DNA of 48,545 bases from Phycisphaerales bacterium (GTDB taxonomy: Bacteria; Planctomycetota; Phycisphaerae; Tepidisphaerales; Tepidisphaeraceae), in contig JANYKD010000498.1 of the NCBI GenBank assembly GCA_025361735.1, positions 1 to 48,545 on the forward strand, read 5' to 3'. Shown here one piece after another: positions 41,801 through 48,545 of this stretch (positions are counted from its first letter, which is position 1; each line of letters begins with the position of its first letter). The notes beneath the pieces were generated by a model. That model was not told the DNA's origin. It did no database searches and saw only the letters and a program-made list of their open reading frames with translations. Position numbers and translations under genes: made by a program.

Positions 41801-42662
41801 ACGCATACACCGACGACCCGCCGCTGCCTTGGCTGCCGCTGGCCGAGAATGTGTAGCTGGAGCCGGCCGCGCCCCCGGCCGCCAGGAACGTGTGCTGATA
41901 CGTCCCCAGCAGCATCTCGCTCAGCCCCTGAGTCTCCGAAACCGGCGACGCCGTGAGATCCCCGGTGCTGGTCAGTGCCTCATCGTAAGTCCAGCTCCCA
42001 TCGCCGGCTTCCGTGGATGTCACCGCAAGCGTGTCCGACCCAGAACTGCTCACATTGTGCGCGATCCCGGTGCTGTCCGTCCAAGTCAAGCTATCGACCG
42101 TCGATTTGCTGTCCGTAAACGTGAAGTTCCCCAACGCCGACCGCGTATAGGTCGTAAACGCGCCCACGACGAATCCATCACTCAGCGAATAAAACCCCGC
42201 CCCGCGCGGACCGCCCGGGTCCACGGCCGCCGACGGCGCGGTCAGCGTCACGCTCACCCCGGCCGTTTCCGGCACGCCGTCATCATCGAGAATCGTGTAC
42301 GCAAACGCGTCCGTCCCCGCATACTCGGCGCTGGGCGTATATGCCAGCCGGTCCCGCGCGCCACCCGTCCCCGCCACGAGTGCCACCGTCCCGTGTGCCG
42401 GCTGCGTGAAACTGTCGAGGACCATCGCCCCGTTGCTGGCCGCATCGTTGGCCAGCACGTCAATCGTCAGCGTCACATCCAGCCGCCGCACGGCCACGAT
42501 GTCGTTCACCACGCAAACCGTCAGCATGGTCCGCGACTCGAGCGCATCAACCACATTCCGCGCCGCCTCACACAACACTTTGCCCCGACGGGATCCCTTG
42601 CGAATTCGGCCGGCAGCAAGACCAAGATGCGAACGCAACGTCCGAAACCAGTTCGTTGTCAT
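38805..42662 (-). CDS. Giant repeat-rich surface protein with LEPR-xLL motif
   Basis: 1285 residues from the ATG at 42662 (AAGGAA upstream). Order: LESRTMLT at 41-48 (LEPR-xLL type); a cadherin-like/Ig domain at about 52-140 (IDVLANDAASNGAMVLDSFT, AGTDAFAYTILDDDG); a region of about 850 residues very rich in Ser, Thr and Gly with at least six irregular repeats of about 70-75 residues, each with a W/Y-x-x-SGS core after DG (for example DGKWQLRSGSASG, DGNWYWTSGSATN, DGQWSTSGSVTN) and a following YxGxGxY; a Pro/Gly linker (GSPVGPGQGTPPTSTSNTP); a hydrophobic segment (FLIIWLAPVCVPGLGGVVAL); and a C-terminal domain of about 130 residues. The last contains LGDLAMEIVAEGQRRRG, which looks like a degenerate HExxH helix. 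Layout resembles polymorphic-toxin or adhesin proteins; no immunity gene is seen. Confidence 0.8.
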   Translation of the reverse strand: MTTNWFRTLRSHLGLAAGRIRKGSRRGKVLCEAARNVVDALESRTMLTVCVVNDIVAVRRLDVTLTIDVLANDAASNGAMVLDSFTQPAHGTVALVAGTGGARDRLAYTPSAEYAGTDAFAYTILDDDGVPETAGVSVTLTAPSAAVDPGGPRGAGFYSLSDGFVVGAFTTYTRSALGNFTFTDSKSTVDSLTWTDSTGIAHNVSSSGSDTLAVTSTEAGDGSWTYDEALTSTGDLTASPVSETQGLSEMLLGTYQHTFLAAGGAAGSSYTFSASGSQGSGGSSVYAWNVAGESLGSTTTLFTNSASFSADVSNTFDASTSTSTGTSIMSGSSSSFSTTNGTYTYIAGAGTVSGTIAESESYGDSYSYTASGGNYTEDGKYSYLSVGGVGETYAQSASETTSYHLAATSTFSGGAWTESGSASFSDDSIYTGDGTYATAGSGGSVSGTSTGGGGEHLATNSHWTQALGTDGKWQLRSGSASGTYHASGQSAYSGAGDYSRTASGGGVDGTLVEAGSGHFSTDSTWGEIVDATGQWRLDSGTSEQQVSSSSNWSYTGGGGSYVSGRYDGMMNNTMTESAGGMQSATVTVNSQVVSGVWVATGSAIEHAEGHDDMSYGGNGFASNTASGIIMLNSGTAGSSYEYDATEAMGVDGNWYWTSGSATNSQYSTDNFSFSDLSSYSTGAGSTWESGEEHRSYQLTTNSWLGADGQWSTSGSVTNGLWGTSQMSYSESAAYTGSVGDIALEGSTAESDTRVSTYNIWTTMASDGDGICYVSGGATTRDVFTGNFTYSGSGSTSFSSSTTTPVDGGETTETTTRAQSFSESGSQSRGADTQISWALDDGGNRIATDITSSDSGSGTGTYSYDDNTTVVTDTSWVRTTGDATQSLSLHQCSNMDDTIAVSSGYSFGRSLTISLASDGSQVMSGTGDGTGWEDGQANQIGDTSWSVTTWFIEPLHTLHIDEVGSAGEDSSDFYRVDSGWSESYGDGWASNSTWGSYSGGGSRSTWSGAEVNWWEWFGDASASGGDSASGSSSFGSAPSSTSTSDSYLDRPLSPGFSAESYNQDAAVVATIGSRGSPVGPGQGTPPTSTSNTPMAGGAAGSSGDPGAQGQAGQAGASSGMTKKDFLIIWLAPVCVPGLGGVVALGTLFKGCSGGCGKISAAVGWDILDVTKNPRWDDAMALAMKFSPANAKAIQDGIDIGHVHGISTGLYSTTSPQGGDPEAITVIGLSTDLTLGDLAMEIVAEGQRRRGLKDQDRDAIQKANDVLRQVDQQIEAGGGKVTRNWLH

Positions 42663-42776
42663 GAGATGTTCTTCCTTCGCAGATGAATTCCCGACCGCGG
42701 CACACCCACAAATCCAAGCCAGATAACAACTTATGATCCAAGAACGACCAACGCTCCTGAACCCGATATACGCTGA

Positions 42777-42814
<38 letters not shown>

Positions 42815-43138
42815 GCCCCATCGTTCGCGGCGGCAGCCCCGCATCGCAGCCCAAACCCCGTCATGTTTCCCACAAGTCTTGCCAAGGTGACCTCAGAGAA
42901 GACCAATTAGAAAGTAGACTACTCGATTTGCCAAACGACTGCAAGTGTATTTTCTGAATATGTATTTTCTGAATATTTGATGTTTTTCTTCCGCTATCCT
43001 GGTTCCCGGCGAATTCACATCCACCCATCGGATGCCGCAATCCCCGCGCACGATACGGGACCAATTCCGTCCTCGTTTGGAAACATGGGCGACTTTGGTT
43101 CCGTGTCACCTCCGGCGTAATCCCCGCCGCGCAAGTAT

Positions 43139-43158
43139 GGCCAGCGTCCCCGCTGGCC
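43139..43158. repeat. REP-like hairpin with a near-GTAG head
   Basis: GGCCAGCG-TCCC-CGCTGGCC is a perfect 8-bp hairpin with a four-base loop, the same geometry as the ones at 19545 and 43317. The preceding tetranucleotide is GTAT (43135-43138), one base off GTAG. Confidence 0.5.
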
Positions 43159-43295
43159 TTCTTGCCGCGTAACCAAAACCCACTTGCGCCTGACACCCCA
43201 ACACCACCCGCGCCAAAGAGCAGTATTCTCTCCCGCCTCTTGGTTCCCTGGCTCCGTTGCGGTTGACCGTCTTGAGTTCATCCGTCACGAAGCCC

Positions 43296-43417
43296 CAGGG
43301 CAATCGCATGTGGTAGGGCCGACGCCCTCGTCGGCCTTGCCCGGTCGTACCCAAGCGGCCGACGAGGGCGTCGGCCCTACTTTTCGGCAGCTTTGTCCTC
43401 CACATGCAATTGCCCTG
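43296..43417. repeat. Inverted pair of GTAG-headed REPs within longer inverted arms
   Basis: Two identical REP units face each other: GTAG plus GGCCGACG-CCCT-CGTCGGCC at 43313-43336, and its exact complement at 43357-43380 (24 of 24), with a 20-base gap. Outside them CAGGGCAATCGCATGTGG (43296-43313) pairs with CCACATGCAATTGCCCTG (43400-43417) in 17 of 18 positions. This is the layout of a BIME-like REP pair with flanks that are themselves inverted. Confidence 0.8.
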
Positions 43418-43482
43418 CACGAAGCCCGGCAACACCGCACCAAGACCGCGATAATGGAGTAAGCTTCTAATATAATAACGTC

Positions 43483-43977
43483 ATGCCCATGTCAGTAATC
43501 AAGAAGATACATCTCGCCGCGGCGTTCATCCTCATATGCCAATTCGCCACGGCCGCTTCCGCCGCCACGGCCATTTCCGACGTCACGATTTCCGCCACGT
43601 CCAGCCAGCCCGCGAGCGTCGGCAATCTGACCACCGGCAGCGGCTTCAATCTCTTGGATCCGACCACCGCCGAGATTCAGTCCTCCGCCGGCGCAGCGCT
43701 GCAGGTTGCCTCTGCAGACCCGCTCGAACCCCTCGCCGGCAGCCTGCGAATCATGCCCCCGGTAATGACGGGGTTGTACAGGGCCGCCAGCAACACGCCG
43801 ACCACCGCGGCATTCGCGCCGCACAGCGCCGCCTGGGTCCAGGCTTTGGATCGCAGCGTGTGCCAGAACGGAAGCGTCCCGCCGATCAGCAGCCACCCGG
43901 GCAGGAACAGGGCAACGAGGCACCAGAGTCCCCCGGCCCAGGCATACCGGCCACCCCACATCACCGTGCCGAGATAG
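43483..43977 (+). pseudogene. Secreted protein gene with 3' end replaced by antisense chrA sequence
   Basis: A TATAAT box (43471-43476) lies six bases before the ATG, so the mRNA is likely leaderless. The first 75-80 residues look real: signal peptide (IHLAAAFILICQFATAASA), then a Ser/Thr-rich mature start (ATAISDVTISATSSQPASVG, NLTTGSGFNLLDPTTAEIQS) as in PEP-CTERM-like secreted proteins. From about 43740 on the frame runs antisense through the chrA gene, with a product that resembles nothing. The original 3' part is gone; the frame happens to stay open to 43977. Confidence 0.7.
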
Positions 43978-44897
43978 CCGGAGAACGTGAATAGCGGCCC
44001 CGGAACCGCCTGCGCCGCGCCATAGCCGGCCAGGAATGTTTCGTCCGTCAGCCAGCCGCGCGGAACCAGTTCCGCCCGCAACAGTGGCAGCACGACGTGC
44101 CCGCCCCCGAATACGAGTGCTCCGCAGCGATAGAAGCTGTCGAACATGGCAATGGGTTTTCTGCCGCTGGCGGCGGCCAGGAAGGGAGTCCCAACGAGCA
44201 ACACGACGAACATGATCAGCGTCGCGGCCGCCGCGAGGTGTGCCCGCGGGCTGGGCCGTGTCGCCGGCGGCGTCGCGATGGCGCCACGATATAGCCACCA
44301 GCCGACGGCCGCCCCCGCAGCGATAATCGCAATCTGGCAAAGGGCGCCTGGGACCGCCAGCAACACCGCCGCCGCGGCCAGGCACATCGACACGCGTGTC
44401 CGGTCGGGACAGAGTTTTCGGCCCATGCCCCACACCGCCTGGGCCACAACCGGCACGGCCGCGAGTTTGAGCCCGTGCAGCCAGCCGGCGTTACGCAGGT
44501 TGCCCGCCGCCACCACGCCGTACCCGAAGATGATCATGGCCAGCGCCGAAGGCAGCGTGAAACACAACGATGCACAAATGGCCCCAAGCACGCCCGCTCG
44601 TTGCATACCCAGAGCGAACACGAGTTGGCTGCTGGCCGGCCCGGGCAGGAACTGGCAGAGGGCCACCAGATCCCCAAACGCGGCGTCATCGAGCCATCGC
44701 CGCCGGGCAACAAACTCGGCACGCAGGTAACCCAGATGGGCGACGGGACCGCCAAAGGAAGTGAGCCCCAGCTTCAGGAACGCCCCACAGATCTCCGCCA
44801 GCCGCCACGGCCGCGACCCCGCATCAGGCGCAGCGGATGCCTGCAGGGGATCATCCGCCCGGCGCTCGCTATCGTCATGCATCGGGTCATCGACCAT
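43677..44897 (-). CDS. chrA: ChrA-type chromate transporter, C-terminus altered
   Basis: 406 residues, a two-domain CHR-family membrane protein that exports chromate (sulfate analogue). N-terminal CHR domain: FLKLGLTSFGGPVAHLGYLR, FGDLVALCQFLPGPASSQLV, GMQRAGVLGA; C-terminal CHR domain: FYRCGALVFGGGHVVLPLLR, GYGAAQAVPGPLFTFSGYLG, LFLPGWLLIGGTLPFWHTLR. After GVLLAALYNPVI the usual last helix is missing and the protein ends in a foreign tail (RRLPARGSSGSAEATCSAAP) encoded opposite the truncated gene at 43483. It may still work or may be inactive. ATG at 44897 preferred over GTG 44903; an ATG at 44882 is also possible. Confidence 0.85.
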   Translation of the reverse strand: MVDDPMHDDSERRADDPLQASAAPDAGSRPWRLAEICGAFLKLGLTSFGGPVAHLGYLRAEFVARRRWLDDAAFGDLVALCQFLPGPASSQLVFALGMQRAGVLGAICASLCFTLPSALAMIIFGYGVVAAGNLRNAGWLHGLKLAAVPVVAQAVWGMGRKLCPDRTRVSMCLAAAAVLLAVPGALCQIAIIAAGAAVGWWLYRGAIATPPATRPSPRAHLAAAATLIMFVVLLVGTPFLAAASGRKPIAMFDSFYRCGALVFGGGHVVLPLLRAELVPRGWLTDETFLAGYGAAQAVPGPLFTFSGYLGTVMWGGRYAWAGGLWCLVALFLPGWLLIGGTLPFWHTLRSKAWTQAALCGANAAVVGVLLAALYNPVITGGMIRRLPARGSSGSAEATCSAAPAED

Positions 44898-44968
44898 CCG
44901 CACGAATGATAGGAGGCCCGCCAGCCGCTGTGTGGCGTATATCGCTTACCTATGGACTACCGCGCCAC

Positions 44969-47557
44969 TCAATTCCACAGGATCAGGCCCGACTCAAACG
45001 GCGTGGCCAGATCCTCGTGGCCAGGGACGATTCGCACGGCAAAGCCGTGGCGCCCGCTGATCTGGCACTCGAGCTTGCCCACGAACAGGTGACGGTTCGG
45101 ACCCATCTCCCGCACGTATTCCATGTTGATCGGCCGGGCGTTCTCCAGGGCGTTGTACGAATTGACTTCGCCCGCATAAAGCTGGACGCGCACATCCGTG
45201 GATTTCAGCTCAGGCAGATCGATGATGGCCTCAACCTGCATCGACTGTCCGACCTTGTAGTGGCCGTTGCCCGAGGAATGCACGCCGACGATCCGGATGC
45301 CGCCCCAACGGGAGCGGACGTAATCCTTGTACGCCGACAGTTCCACCGCCTTCTTCATGCCCTCGGCCACCAGATTCTCGCCGCGCGCCAGGGCACGCAG
45401 GTAGAGCTTCTCGGCATACTCGCTGACCATGCGGTTGGTGTTGAACACCGGCGCCAACAGGCGCAGGCAAACCTTCATGCGGGCGATCCAGTTTCGGGGA
45501 ATGCCGTCGTGGCCACGGTCGTAGAACAAGGGAATGATCTGCTTCTCGAGAATGTCGTAGAGGAGCTGCGACTCGACCTGGTCCTGGTGGTTGCTGTCGT
45601 TGTAGCCCTGGCCGACCTGCTCGCCGCGCCCGATCGCCCAGCCGGCGCCGGCGTCAAGGGCGTGACCCTCAACCCACCAGCCGTCGAGGATGGAGCAATT
45701 CAGCACGCCGTTGGCCGCGGCCTTCATGCCCGATGTGCCCGAGGCTTCGTAAGGCCGCCGCGGCGTATTCAGCCACACGTCAACGCCCTGCACCAGGTGG
45801 CGGGCAACGTTGATGTCATAGTTTTCGACGAAGATGATCCGGCGGCGCATCGACGACTGCCGCGCGAAGTTCACGATGGTGCGGATGAGTTCCTTGCCTT
45901 CGGTGTCGGCCGGGTGGGCCTTGCCGGCAAAGACAAGCTGCACGGGCCGCTTGGCGTCCTCGAGCAGGCGGCGCAGGCGATCCGGGTCGCGCATGATCAG
46001 CGCGCCTCGTTTGTAGGTCGCGAATCGCCGGGCGAATCCCAGGGTGAGCGCTTCGGGATCGAGGATCTCGTCCGCGATCGCCTGTTCGTCGTAGGCCGCC
46101 CCGCGACGCGAGAGCTGTTCGCGAAGCGACTTGCGAGCCCAGGTGACCAGTCGCTCGCGGCAGCGCTCGTGCGCCCGCCACAGCTCCTCGTCGGGAATCT
46201 GGTTCACATATTCCCACACGGTCTGGTCAGTCGGATTGCTGATCCACCGGCCGGGGAGGTATCTCATCAGCACTTCGGCAATCTCCGGCGCCAGCCAGGA
46301 ACGAACGTGAATGCCGTTGGTCACATGCCCAATCGGTACCTCGTCCGGCGGAACCTGCGGCCAGAGGCTGTGCCACATTTCGCGCGACACCGTACCGTGC
46401 AGCGCTGACACCGCGTTGACGCCGTCGGCCAGACGAATGGCGCAGACTGCCATCGAGAATCCCTGCTTGCGATCGGAAACGTTCTCCCGGCCAAGCGCCA
46501 GGAAACCCTCTTCGTCGAGCTTCAGCGAGGGCACGTAGTTCTTGAAATACTTGAGCACCATCTCCGGCGGGAACATGTCGATGCCGGCCGGCACGGGCGT
46601 GTGTGTGGTGAACACGTTAGTGGCCATGACCGCCTGTCGCACCTGGTCGAAGGTCATTGAGCTGTTCTCGAGCTTGGTGCGAATGCGCTCCAGGGCCAGG
46701 AACGCGGAATGCCCTTCGTTCATATGGAAAACAGTCGGCGTGATGTTGAGCGCTTCGAGAGCCCGCACGCCGCCGATGCCCAGGACGATTTCCTGTTTGA
46801 TGCGCATCTCCGAGCCGCCGCCATAAAGCCGCGCCGTGATATCGCGGTCGGCCGGGGCGTTCTCGGGGAGATTCGTGTCCAGCAGATGGAGGTGAATGCG
46901 GCCGATGCGGGCGCGCCAGACTTTGCAGAAGACGGCATTGTCGGGCATGTCCACGCGAACCGTCACCGGAGAGCCGTCCGTGTAGCGGCAGACCTCCACG
47001 GCCAGGTTGTAGAAATCCAGCTCGGGATACGCTTCCTGCTGCCAGCCGTCCGCGGACAGGTACTGCTGGAAATAGCCATTGCGATAGAGCAAGCCGACTG
47101 CGACAAGCGGCAATCCGACTTCGCTGGCGCTTTTGAGGTGATCGCCGGCCAGAACCCCCAGGCCGCCTGAGTAGATCGGCAGTGACTCGTGGATGCCGAA
47201 CTCCGCCGAGAAATATGCGACCAGCAGCTTCTGCTTGTCGCCATGGGCTCGCTGGAACCAGCAGGGCTGGCTGAGGTGGGCTTTGAATTCCTCGTACACC
47301 CGCTTGAGGTTGTAGAGATAGCCGTCGTCGGCCGCCGCGGCCGCCAGCTTCTTCTGCTCGATCAGGCCCAGGAACTTCACCGGATTGTGATTGACGGTGT
47401 CCCAGAGCTTGCGATCGAGCCGGCGGAAGAGCTCCACGGCATCGGGATTCCAGACCCACCAGAAATTCTGCCCCAGCTCAAAAAGAGGCTGGAGCGCTTC
47501 CGGCAGATCGGGAAACACTTGGAATGTCTTGATCGTCGGTGTGATGAAGCCTTGCAT
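44969..47557 (-). CDS. glgP: Alpha-glucan (glycogen) phosphorylase, DUF3417 type
   Basis: 862 residues, a GT35 PLP enzyme releasing glucose-1-phosphate from glycogen or maltodextrin. The N-terminal DUF3417 region (LPEALQPLFELGQNFWWVWN, FSAEFGIHESLPIYSGGLGV) marks the long-standing TIGR02094 class common in deep-branching bacteria; MNEGHSAFLALERIR and FTTHTPVPAGIDMFP follow, then VTNGIHVRSWL, GFARRFATYKRGALIM, and the PLP lysine K612 in EASGTSGMKAAANGVLNC. Full length. The 163 bases upstream hold no gene that I trust. Same direction as chrA, 71 bases before it. Confidence 0.96.
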   Translation of the reverse strand: MQGFITPTIKTFQVFPDLPEALQPLFELGQNFWWVWNPDAVELFRRLDRKLWDTVNHNPVKFLGLIEQKKLAAAAADDGYLYNLKRVYEEFKAHLSQPCWFQRAHGDKQKLLVAYFSAEFGIHESLPIYSGGLGVLAGDHLKSASEVGLPLVAVGLLYRNGYFQQYLSADGWQQEAYPELDFYNLAVEVCRYTDGSPVTVRVDMPDNAVFCKVWRARIGRIHLHLLDTNLPENAPADRDITARLYGGGSEMRIKQEIVLGIGGVRALEALNITPTVFHMNEGHSAFLALERIRTKLENSSMTFDQVRQAVMATNVFTTHTPVPAGIDMFPPEMVLKYFKNYVPSLKLDEEGFLALGRENVSDRKQGFSMAVCAIRLADGVNAVSALHGTVSREMWHSLWPQVPPDEVPIGHVTNGIHVRSWLAPEIAEVLMRYLPGRWISNPTDQTVWEYVNQIPDEELWRAHERCRERLVTWARKSLREQLSRRGAAYDEQAIADEILDPEALTLGFARRFATYKRGALIMRDPDRLRRLLEDAKRPVQLVFAGKAHPADTEGKELIRTIVNFARQSSMRRRIIFVENYDINVARHLVQGVDVWLNTPRRPYEASGTSGMKAAANGVLNCSILDGWWVEGHALDAGAGWAIGRGEQVGQGYNDSNHQDQVESQLLYDILEKQIIPLFYDRGHDGIPRNWIARMKVCLRLLAPVFNTNRMVSEYAEKLYLRALARGENLVAEGMKKAVELSAYKDYVRSRWGGIRIVGVHSSGNGHYKVGQSMQVEAIIDLPELKSTDVRVQLYAGEVNSYNALENARPINMEYVREMGPNRHLFVGKLECQISGRHGFAVRIVPGHEDLATPFESGLILWN

Positions 47558-47720
47558 GTTATTACCACTTTCTTCGCGTCAACGTGTACCCGGCCGTCGA
47601 GCACATAAGCGACCGCAAACCTATTGTCGTCCATTTCCCGCAGGCGATACAGTTCAATAAGGCCGCAAAGTCTATCCAGAGCGCCCAGATTACACGATAC
47701 CCGTTAATTGTATGGCTTGG

Positions 47721-48254
47721 TTAGTGAGGCGATTCAACGCGTTTGACATAGAAAAGCGAATCCGTCGCCCTCGGGCCTATGTAATGTAAGTTGAATGCGT
47801 AAGGCAGTTTACATTTTCCGAAGAAATCAAACACGCGCTCGCCGTGCTTGAACTGCCGCTCCAGATTGTCGTTAACCTGGTCCGATAACTCCGCCGGGAT
47901 CAGTTTCTGGCGGTCGTAATCCCAGTTTGGATCAATCCGGACCAGCAGTTGAGCTTCATCCCACTCGATCGGATAACCGTGGATCAGCCCTTCTCCGGTG
48001 CGAGGTGTGTAGAACCAGAAGCAAATGAAGCGGTCTTTCCACACGGTCGACGTCGCATTGTCGGTACCGGTGATAAGTCGGGCGTGTGAGGTTCGAATGG
48101 CCTGTCCGGCGAGCGGCTTGCAGACCCAGACCCGCCGCGCCCGGGTGTCGTACAACCCCACATGCGGGTACTTCCCGTTGAAACTGTCGGTGCAGAACCT
48201 GGTGGAAACCCGAGGGCCGATTTCCGGTTCCGCGCGCTTGAGAAACCCGAACAT
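47721..48254 (-). CDS. Unknown cytoplasmic protein
   Basis: 177 residues, not recognised. No signal peptide or membrane segment (MFGFLKRAEPEIGPRVSTRF). It is mixed alpha/beta with aromatic blocks (WVCKPLAGQAIRTSHARLIT, DRFICFWFYTPRTGEGLIHG, IDPNWDYDRQKLIPAELSDQ) and ends YAFNLHYIGPRATDSLFYVK. The ATG at 48254 is chosen (AAGG upstream); the frame continues to a TTG at 48296. It is a stand-alone gene with a 466-base distance to the start of glgP's neighbour region partly filled by itself. Confidence 0.6.
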   Translation of the reverse strand: MFGFLKRAEPEIGPRVSTRFCTDSFNGKYPHVGLYDTRARRVWVCKPLAGQAIRTSHARLITGTDNATSTVWKDRFICFWFYTPRTGEGLIHGYPIEWDEAQLLVRIDPNWDYDRQKLIPAELSDQVNDNLERQFKHGERVFDFFGKCKLPYAFNLHYIGPRATDSLFYVKRVESPH

Positions 48255-48406
48255 GCTAGTGAGACCTTCTGCGGTGCGGTGGTTCGCGTACCACAATACT
48301 AGGAAGGGAGAGAGAATGCCAGCAAGCGATTAACAGCATTTGCCCGACCGTGACACGACCCGGGCGGAAGGACGCTGCAATCACCGATCGCAGCTACACG
48401 CAAACA

Positions 48407-48433
48407 GACGCCCCGACGATTCGTCGGGGCGTC
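48407..48433 (-). terminator. Hairpin after the gene running in from the right edge
   Basis: On the minus strand a perfect 12-bp stem (GACGCCCCGACG, loop AAT, CGTCGGGGCGTC; 48433-48407) is followed by TGTTTGCG. It lies 40 bases after the TAG of the partial gene at 48473 and probably ends that transcript, though the T tract is poor. Confidence 0.6.
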
Positions 48434-48472
48434 CGGGAAATAGCCAATCGAATTGGACAGAATCGTCGCGGC

Positions 48473-48545
48473 CTACAGAGCGCCGTCCAGCGTGCTCCAG
48501 CTTTGGAGGATACGCATGTAATTCGCGCGCTCGAAGGCGTGCGGA
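48473..48545 (-). CDS. C-terminal end of an unidentified gene
   Basis: The last 24 codons of a minus-strand gene: HAFERANYMRILQSWSTLDG, AL, then TAG at 48475-48473. The segment has normal codon use and a helix-like pattern, and a terminator hairpin follows, so it is very likely the true end of a gene. Too short to name. Confidence 0.55.
   Translation of the reverse strand, partial: PHAFERANYMRILQSWSTLDGAL

Noticed and set aside
47377-47634. A small minus-strand gene upstream of glgP starting MDDNRFAVAYVLDG
   Set aside because: The first 25 residues look plausible, but the frame then runs through the glgP start and has no clear ribosome site; more likely chance or a faint remnant.

Overview
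The window looks like a chromosomal segment of a high-GC planctomycete, most likely of the Phycisphaerae side of the phylum. The evidence is a combination of family-level signs: two proteins with an N-terminal LEPR-xLL-type motif (LESRQLL, LESRTMLT), a Planctomycetes-style pseudopilin with a [15 protein letters not shown] start and a C-terminal H/DGG motif, three membrane proteins with the CxxC...CPECG zinc ribbon common in this phylum, a secreted sulfatase, Gfo/Idh/MocA dehydrogenases and an XylR-like regulator next to a glutaminase-like exoenzyme. No rRNA, tRNA, CRISPR array or intact transposase was seen.

Layout. 1-7.9 kb: the S10-spc ribosomal protein operon on the minus strand (rpsJ, rplC, rplD, rplW, rplB, rpsS, rplV, rpsC, rplP, rpmC, rpsQ, rplN, rplX, rplE, rpsN, start of rpsH), driven by a good promoter upstream of rpsJ, with a terminator-like hairpin between rpsJ and rplC and with heptamer-repeat hairpins in three of its gaps. 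8-12 kb: an XylR-type regulator and a large secreted glutaminase-like protein. 12-16.6 kb: accessory DNA with broken genes (zeta-toxin-like kinase stump, oxidoreductase 3' half, other fragments), a cupin, an unknown protein, a short LEPR-xLL protein and a small CxxC secreted protein. 16.6-19.5 kb: lysA and a divergent sulfatase. 19.5-27.8 kb: a roughly 1 kb structured non-coding stretch followed by a pseudopilin/secretin cluster (GspG-like and GspH-like pilins, secretin, TPR lipoprotein) and an HD-GYP phosphodiesterase, then an orphan ATP-grasp protein. 27.8-29.6 kb: ispF and an aspartate aminotransferase. 29.7-38.8 kb: tandem zinc-ribbon membrane paralogues, a TPR/zinc-peptidase fusion, a dehydrogenase, a pseudopilin, a glycosyltransferase and a small zinc-ribbon membrane protein. 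38.8-43 kb: a giant repeat-rich LEPR-xLL surface protein with an (AG)15 microsatellite upstream. 43-48.5 kb: a pair of convergent genes that both lost their 3' ends (a secreted-protein stump and chrA), glycogen phosphorylase, one unknown gene and the 3' end of another.

The most unusual features are in the non-coding DNA. There is a family of REP-like hairpins whose stems differ but that keep a GTAG head; there are hairpins built from 7-mer (and in one place 8-mer) tandem words; there is a long hairpin-rich region ahead of the pilin genes; and there are two promoters placed so close to the ATG that leaderless mRNAs are likely. No complete, clearly new multi-gene system is visible; the best candidates for one are the giant LEPR-xLL protein and the pilin/secretin cluster with its leader.
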